Source of the DNA: Zoroaster sp. YZ-2022
Taxonomy: Eukaryota > Echinodermata > Asteroidea > Forcipulatida > Zoroasteridae
Length of the DNA stretch: 64,000 bases
Reading direction: 5' to 3'
NCBI GenBank assembly: GCA_029582265.1
Contig: CM055833.1
Location: 30,222,288-30,286,287, forward strand
How positions within the stretch are numbered: position 1 is the stretch's first letter; every line of letters starts with the position of its first letter. The notes beneath the pieces were generated by a model. It was not told the origin of the DNA, did not search any database, and saw only the letters and a program-made list of their open reading frames with translations. Shown piece after piece: positions 57,221-64,000 of this stretch. A program made the position numbers and the translations under genes.

Positions 57221-60200
57221 TTAACTGTTAACTGTTGGTGTCCTCTGCTTGTAGCAGGTTGGCTACCACAGATCTCCACTCCTTTCTCTCCTGCGCCGTC
57301 CTCACACACTCCCTGTACTCCATTCCTGTCCACATCTTGATGTTACTTGTCCAACTTTGTCTTGGTCTACCTCTTCCTCTTTTACCATCTATCTTTCCAT
57401 CCATAATTTCTCGTTGCAAAGCTCCTTTTCTTATTATGTGACCGAAGTACTCCATTTTCCTTTTCTTGATGTTATTCATAAGTGACCTTTCTGTTCTCAT
57501 TCTTCTTAAGACTTCAGTGTTTGTGGTTCTGTCTCTCCATGAGATTTTTAAGATGCGTCTGTATACCCACATCTCAAAAGCATTTATTCTGTTAATTATA
57601 TCTGTACTTAAGTGTCCATGTTTCAGAAGAATAGAGTAGTGTGGACCAGATGTAACATTGTGCCAGCTTCAACCTTGTTGTAATATGGATGCTCCGTGAA
57701 GTGAGAACATTTGCCATTTTCTCAAATGCAACCCTTGCTATCCCTATTCTCCTCAGGATCTCCTTCTCACACCTACCATCTTCTGTAATTAGGTGGCCTA
57801 GGTAAACAATGCTTGACACCTGTTGCAATTTATTCCCATTTAGTCTTACATTGATGTTTGGCGCTACCTCTCTCTTATGGATTACCATCGCTTTTGTTTT
57901 GGTCACATTTATCTTCATTCCCCATTTTTCACCTTCTTCGTTAACAGCATTTAATAAGACTTGTACATTATGTTCACTGTCAGAAATGAGAAACGTATCA
58001 TCTGCGTAACGTAGATTATTAATATTTATCCCTCCAGCTATGATTCCCTTCTTATCCTCAACAGCCTTGAAAATGCGCTCCAATAAGCTAGGTGATAGCA
58101 CACAGCCCTGTCTGACTCCCCTCTTAATTTGAAACTCACTGGATAATCCATGCTCTGTTCTGACGCTTCCACTTTGTTGCCAATACAAACCAGCAACTAT
58201 CTTTAAATCCCTGTTATCCACACCAACCTCCTTCAAAATGTGAATTAAATGATCATGTTTAACACAGTCAAATGCTTTACTGTAATCAATGAAACATGCA
58301 AACACCTCCCTATTAACTTGTAAAGCCCGTTCGCAGATGATCCTCAGGTGAAATATTCCTTCTCTTGTTCCGGTGCCTTTCCTGAAACCACTCTGGAATC
58401 TACTTATTTCTGCTTCGACCCTGATAGAGATTCGTTGTTGTATGATTTTAAGAATCAGCTTTGTTACTTGGCTCATTAAGCTGATGGTTCGATAATCTGT
58501 ACAATTTTCTGCTTTGATCTTTTTCGCTATAGGAATGAAGATGGATTTCCTCATTTCTACAGGAATGTAACCACTGAAATATATTCTGTTGCAGAGGTTA
58601 GTCAAGTGTTTGATGTTTACGTCATCCAATGCTCTGAGTGCTTCTACTGGTATTTCATCAGGCCCAGCAGCTTTCCCATCTTTCATCCCTTTGATTGCTT
58701 TCTCAACCTCCTCTTGCATAATTTCCTCACCAACATCTGGCTCAATCTTTGGAATCTCTCCTCTTTCATCTTCATATAACTCTTCCACATATTTAGCCCA
58801 TCTTTCAAGAACGTCCTCTTTATCGAATAGGACATTTCCATCTTTATCCCGTATGCATCCATCCTCTTTCTTTTTGCTATTGCCCGTCATTTCTCTTACT
58901 TTCTTGTGCATCTTCTTCACTTCAAAATCTTTCTCCAACTGTTCTATTTCCTTGCATTGTTTTTTGAGCCATTCATCTTTAGCCTTTCTACATGCTCCTG
59001 TGATCTTTCTGTGAAGCCTTTTGTATTCAGACCTATCCGAATGCGCTGCCTTCTTTCTTTCCTCCATCATGTTCAGAATTTCGTCTGTCATCCAGACTGA
59101 AGATTTTGTTTTGATCAATTTCGGAAGAACTGACTTCAAAGATGTGTTAATGCAATCTTTTAATTCCTGCCACTTACTTTCCACCACAACCTCTTCATTC
59201 ACTATAGACTGCGCAGGCTCATTTTCATTGAACACTTCAAATCTATTTGCTATCTCTATGTTGTACTCTATTTTTGTCCTTTCAGATTTTAACATTTCCA
59301 AATCAAACATATTCTTCCTTTGACTTTTCTTTTTGGCTGGTATTTTTAACTTGATTGCGATTTTCATGATTACCGGGTTGTGATCAGAATATATATCCGC
59401 CCCCGGATAAGTTTTAACATTCTTTACTGTATTTCTGAATCTTTGTTTCATCAGGATGAAGTCAATCTGACTACGACCGGTATCCCCAGGCTTTATCCAA
59501 GTATAAAGTCGCCTTGGGTGATGATTAAACCATGTGTTAGTGACAGTAAGGTTGTTCTTAAGACAGAATTGTATAAGTCATTCACCTCTTTCATCCCTGC
59601 TACCTAAACCATATTTTCTGACAGCTTTTCCTAGTTCTCCTGAGCCAACTCTTGCATTGAAGTCTCCCATAATGCATACAATGTCATCAGACTTTGCATA
59701 CTGCAAACAACTTTCGACCTCTGCGTAAAACCTTTCCACTACTTCATCCTCGTGTTCATGTGTTGGTGCATACACTTGTATCAAAAATATATTAAAGGGT
59801 TTTGAAATCAGTTTTGCAATTATAATTCTGTCTGATACAGGCCAGAATCCAGAAAGTGATTTGGCAATGCTATTCTTCATTATGAAACCAACTCCGTGCC
59901 TGTGTGATTGGCCTCCTGAAAATATAAATGTAAAATCATCCTTGACAATTTTCCCACTATTTGTCCATCTGCATTCTGCGATCCCCAGAATGTCCAGTTC
60001 CAATGCTTTCATTTCTTGCAAAGCATTATCCAGCTTTCCAGATTGATGCAATGTCCTCACATTCCAAGTACCAAAACGTAAGCACCTATCCCGGGTCTTC
60101 AAAACAGCGCCGTCAGAGTAGAGCCTCCCATTAGGGTTTGAGCCAGACTCGCCATCTGCTGATTTACTAGTCACTAGGTTTGGTGCTTCTTCCCTGTAAT

Positions 60201-60701
60201 TCATATCTGAATTCGTTGCAGGGGTCCCAACTCCTCCATCAATCGTTCACATACTATTTTCGAGATCCGTGGTTGACTATGGGGAATAATAATGCAGTGA
60301 GGCCCCCATCTCTTCTGCATATGACTTGCCACAAGTTACTTTGGCGTCAATAACTGTGCCCTGTGAGCCACTTCACCATGCCTATGCACCTTCAAAGCCA
60401 TTGTCACTATGCCGTGATCTTCTGCCTCTTCTGCTGCTAAGGACTTCGTACAATTTCATTAAAGGGTTGACGATCCCCCACATCATCCAGCTGTAGGGTG
60501 ATGCTCGCCTCACATACTTTAGTCTGACAGTCAAATCAGTGTACCGGGGTATGGCCGTGGCGTGTACTACCACTTCTTGGAGCCATATGTGAGACTTGGG
60601 TATTTGTGGAGAACCAAGGCTTACTATCCAAGCATATCAGACACGCATGCATGTGACTGACAGTAAATCAGAGGTACTATCTCTCACAAATACCCCAAAA
60701 T
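57221..60701 (-). mobile_element. RTE-like LINE, nearly intact, with 8-bp target duplication
   Basis: A 3.48-kb non-LTR retrotransposon is flanked by ACGTACAG on both sides (57213-57220 and 60702-60709). Its 3' end consists of two copies of a CAGTTAA heptamer in place of poly(A), a feature of RTE-type and related LINEs. The uninterrupted target is preserved at the opposite arm of the host element (62737-62760), which confirms the insertion. About 500 bp of 5' leader (60205-60701) precede the coding region. There are only two visible lesions in the coding region. Confidence 0.88.
57228..60204 (-). pseudogene. LINE polyprotein: APE endonuclease and reverse transcriptase (one stop, one frameshift)
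   Basis: Read on the minus strand, the N-terminal part (60204-59578) is an apurinic-type endonuclease with FGTWNVRTL, QVYAPT and the catalytic GDFNARVG. An in-frame TGA at 59578-59580 interrupts it. The same frame continues with the SDHNPV histidine motif and then a reverse transcriptase: FIPIAKK, DYRTISLM, FQSGFRKG, CFIDYSKAFD, GVRQGCVLSP and the catalytic NLRYADD. A frameshift near 57595 separates the C-terminal tail (57572-57228), which has a KMEYFGHIIRK and GKRGRGRPR region. The single-ORF layout without RNase H, the endonuclease type and the heptamer 3' end suggest the RTE group. With only two lesions this is a young insertion. Confidence 0.88.
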
Positions 60702-60779
60702 ACGTACAGTACCATAGAAAAATACACAATAATGATTCGCACAATTTTGACGAGAAGTGTTCCATCGTAAAATAGCAAA

Positions 60780-62690
60780 ATTGTCATGTTTTTCTTCACA
60801 GATGTGTTCATCACATCTCTAGCTATAATCTATTAGCGCCCCCAATTAATCGGTCCACTAATTAACCCAGCCGGACTAATTAAAGAGTGCATACAATTAT
60901 CCAATCGGCATATCCATATGTACAATGTACGAACGGCATACCTATCTTTGACCGAAAGGTTTCCATTATAAAATGGCAAAATTGTAATTTTTTTCTTCAT
61001 AGATGTGTTCATCACATGTCTAGCTATAATCTACTAGCGCCCCCAATTAATCGATCCACTAATTAGCCCAGCCTAACTATTTAAGAAATGCATACAATTA
61101 TCCAATCGGCATATCCTTATGTACAATATACAAACGGCATACCTATCTTTGACCGAAAGGTTTCCATTGTAAAATGGCAAAATTGTCATTTTTTTCTTCA
61201 CAGATGTGTTCATCACATCTTCTCAGTTATACGATATGCCTCCCACCATCGGTCCACCACCAACCCAGTCGGACCACCAAAGCAGCAATTATCATCACCG
61301 GCATATCCATATGCACACTCGGTTACGGCATATTTGATCGAAAGGCATTATAAAAACGGCAAATTGTTCTTTCACAGATGTGTTCATCATTCCCCAGCTA
61401 TACATATTAGCGCCCAATTATCGTTCCACACCAGCCAGCCCGACCACCAGCGCATACACTGTCATGCCACAAACGGCATACCCATATGCGACGGAAGGTT
61501 CCATTGTAAAACGGCAAAATTGTAATTGCTCACACATATGTCACCATCTCAGCTATATTATTGCGCCACATCGTTCCACCACTCAGCCCAGTTACATTAA
61601 TTATTCATCGGCACATCCATGCGTACAATATACATCTGTGAAGAAAAACATTACAATTTTGCCATTTTACAATGGAAACCTTTCGGTCAATGATTGGTAT
61701 GTCGTTTGTATATTGTACATCAGGATATGCCGATTGGATAATTGTATGCACTCTTTAATTAGTCGGGCTGGGCTAATTAGTGGATCGATTAATTGAGGGC
61801 GCTAATAGATTATAGCTAGACATGTGTTGAACACATCTTTGAAGAAAAAAAATTCAATTCTGCTATTTTACAATGGAAACCTTTCGGTCAATGATAGGTA
61901 TGCCGTTTGTATATTGTGCATAAGGATATGCCGATTGGATAATTGTATGCACTCTTTAATTAGTCGGGCTGGGCTAATTAGTGGATCGATTAATTTGAGG
62001 GGCTAATAGATTATAGCTAGACTTGTGATGAACACATCTATGAAGAAAACAAATACAATTTTGCCATTTTACAATGGAAACCTTTCGGTCAAAGATAGGC
62101 ATGCCGTTTGTACATTGTACATATGGATATGTCGATTGGATAATTGTATGCATTTCTTAAATAGTTAGGCTGGGCTAATTAGTGGATCGATTAATTGGGG
62201 GCGCTAATAGATTATAGCTAGACATGTGGTGAACACATCTATGAAAATTTTTTCAATTTTGCCATTTTATAATGAAAACCTTTCGGTTAAATGTAGGTAT
62301 GTCGTTCGGACATTGTGCATATACATATCCCAATTGAATAATTGCATGTAATTTTAATTAGTTGGGGTGGGCTAATTAGTGGGTCGATTAATTGGGGGCG
62401 CTAATAGATTATAGCTAGAGATGTGATGAACACATATTATATGAAGAAAAAAATTACAATTTTGCCATTTTATAATGGAAACCTTTTGGTCAAAGATAGG
62501 TATGCCGTTCGTACATTGTACATATGGATATGCCGATTGGATAATTGTATGCACTCTTTAATTAGTCGGGCTGTGCTAATTAGTGGATCGATTAATTGGG
62601 GGCGCTAATAGATTATAGCTAGAGATGTGATGAACACATCTATGAAGAAAATTTTTTCAATTTTTCTATTTTACGATGGAACACTTCTCG
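60780..62690. repeat. Two opposed arrays of a ~200-bp satellite unit
   Basis: Units contain ATTTTGCCATTTTA, GGAAACCTTTCGGTCAAAGA, GGTATGCCGTT, ATGCCGATTGGATAATTG, TAATTAGTGGATCGATTAAT and GGGGGCGCTAATAGATTATA. Markers of the unit start occur near 60800, 61002, 61203, 61376 and 61537 in reverse orientation. In forward orientation they occur near 61627, 61830, 62033, 62235, 62427 and 62636. The two arrays meet at about 61625 with no spacer. The three reverse units nearest the centre are shortened by many small deletions. Confidence 0.9.
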
Positions 62691-62850
62691 TCAAAATTGT
62701 CCGAATCATCATTGTGTATTTTTCTATGGTACTGTACGTTTACACTTAATGACGTATATTGACGGTCTTTTGCGGTATTTGAAACCTGACTGATGTTAGC
62801 ACGAAAATCGGGCCTGAATTCCGGCCAGCACGATTTTCGTGTTGGCACGA

Positions 62851-63049
62851 AAATTACATTTTGGCTGTATTTCATTACGGTGGCCCAGAACAGACAAACT
62901 AATGAGAAACATAAACCATTTTCAGTGGTTTTTTTTTTTAAAGACTGTCCCATTAATTAATGCCAATAGTTTCTTGGTATATTATAAGTAGTGCACAGAA
63001 GGACGTTTTCGAATGATTTTGTTGTTGTAGTTTTTAAATTGTAACATTT
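62851..63049. other. Spacer between the two satellite structures
   Basis: Short unassigned AT-rich sequence. Confidence 0.4.
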
Positions 63050-64000
63050 CCCTTTATTTGGTATAAAAGTTTTGTACACCAACACATTTTTGACCAATTA
63101 TTTGCCATTTTTCTCTTGTCCAAAATATTTTAATATTTTGTAACACCCCTTTGTACATACCTTCTAGTAGACTTAATTTTTATGACGACAAATTTGCTAT
63201 TATTGCTAAGCTTCCAATTAATTTAAATATTAACAGTTTTGGGTAAACAAAAATGACATGCTCGATCTCACAGCAAATAGTGCACGAAAGCGAATCTTTT
63301 TGATGAAAATTTCGTGTAAAATATTAAATATTTTATAATCTCTCAGGCATGTATACCTTTCTGGTAGACTTACCTGGCGACGATCTGTTGTTTGCTGCCC
63401 AGCCCAATCATCTAATATTAACAGTTTTGCAAAATGTTTTGAATCCTGCACAAATAGATGAAAGCGCATTTTTTTGATGGTCGTCACATTTCTCGTGTAA
63501 TATATTAAAATATTTATAGCACTTCTTGTACATTACTTATGGTAGACTTTACATTTGACAAATCTGATTGCTCAGCCCAATTAATTTAAATATTGACCGT
63601 TTTTGGTAAAAATGTTTCGAATCCTGTTCAAAATTAAGTCTACCAGAAGGTATGTACAAGGGGGTGTTACAATAATATTTTAATATTTTAGACGAGAAAT
63701 GTGGCAATTTTTCATCAAGAAATGCGCTTTCTTGCACTATTTGTGTAGGATTTGAAACATTTTTTTACCAATAACTGTTAATTTTTAAATTAATTGGGCT
63801 AGGCAGTAACTAATGGCAGAATTTGTCGTCGCCAAAATTAAGTCTACCAGAAGGTATGTACAAGGGGGTGTTACAATAATATTTTAATATTTTAGACGAG
63901 AAATGTGGCAATTTTTCATCAAGAAATGCGCTTTTTTGCACTATTTGTGTAGGATTTGAAACATTTCTTTACCAAAAACTGTTAATTTTTTAATTAATTG
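63050..64000. repeat. Second pair of opposed ~204-bp satellite arrays, running off the window
   Basis: The forward unit starting ATTAAGTCTACCAGAAGGTA occurs at 63633 and again at 63837, a period of 204 bases. It contains TTACAATAATATTTTAATAT, ACGAGAAATGTGGCAATTTT and TAATTAATTGGGC. Reverse-orientation units of about 180-200 bases with the same words occupy 63050-63625. The switch is at about 63630. The two forward units are almost identical. The unit sequence differs from the 60.8-62.7 kb satellite, although the unit length is nearly the same. Confidence 0.88.

Larger units (their letters stand above)
57117..62850. mobile_element. Long inverted-repeat element of ~200-bp satellite units, split by a LINE
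   Basis: The left arm (TTTCAAATACCGCAAAAG to AAGTGTAAACGTACAG, 57168-57220) and the right arm (62737-62790) are near-perfect complements. Both lead inward, after removal of the LINE at 57221-60701, to TACCATAGAAAAATACACAA and then to opposed arrays of ~200-bp units (60780-61625 reverse, 61627-62690 forward). Outside the matching arms, both flanks carry GCTAGCAC or GTTAGCAC words in short inverted repeats, so the exact outer limit is uncertain. No transposase was found. The structure resembles foldback elements, but the class is an inference. Confidence 0.7.

Noticed and set aside
58589..59323. Plus-strand ORFs of 100-141 codons
   Set aside because: They are antisense shadows of the LINE reverse transcriptase coding region on the minus strand.

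Overview
This window is animal genomic DNA: AT-rich, intron-rich, and packed with short interspersed repeats. No bacterial gene organisation, rRNA or functional tRNA gene is visible. The tRNA-derived SINEs with ATT-repeat tails, the many acatgtacatgta-type words and the style of the retroelements suggest a marine deuterostome, most likely an echinoderm such as a sea star. That taxonomic call is an inference.

One protein-coding gene is clear. On the minus strand, nine coding exons between 34038 and 3844 join in frame with GT-AG splice sites and compatible phases. They encode about 446 residues, the N-terminal half of an INPP4-type inositol polyphosphate 4-phosphatase: a PH domain (exons at 33821, 24706 and 15988), then a C2 domain (12299, 9005, 6216), then the start of the middle region (5452, 4853, 3844). 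The catalytic C-terminal half with its CX5R motif must lie beyond position 1. Two exon-like segments further upstream (38005-38059 and 45000-45131) may be 5' exons but do not join in frame.

The rest is mobile and repetitive DNA. From 1 to 3.7 kb there are two decayed LINE fragments, a hairpin MITE and unassigned sequence. The INPP4 introns (4-34 kb) hold many copies of a roughly 300-bp MITE-like family (family A), a second MITE family (family C), a palindromic element, an 871-bp hAT-like element with an 8-bp target duplication, and a 2-kb hAT-like element (18530-20583) with a perfect 8-bp target duplication. That second hAT element carries GT microsatellites and hairpin cassettes whose inverted arms change together. 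From 34 to 57 kb there is a foldback (FB/TU-type) element built of inverted 17-bp tandem arrays with a 9-bp target duplication, a TA-flanked mariner-like MITE, SINEs and minisatellites. Both the foldback element and the mariner-like MITE interrupted family A copies at the same internal site.

From about 57.1 to 62.85 kb a long inverted-repeat element made of ~200-bp satellite units in opposed arrays has been split by a nearly intact RTE-like LINE (57221-60701) with an 8-bp target duplication. The window ends in a second pair of opposed ~204-bp satellite arrays (63050-64000). No complete new protein-coding system was found. The most interesting unexplained signals are the covarying hairpin cassettes inside the hAT element, the opposed satellite arrays, and the foldback element with an exon-like insert.
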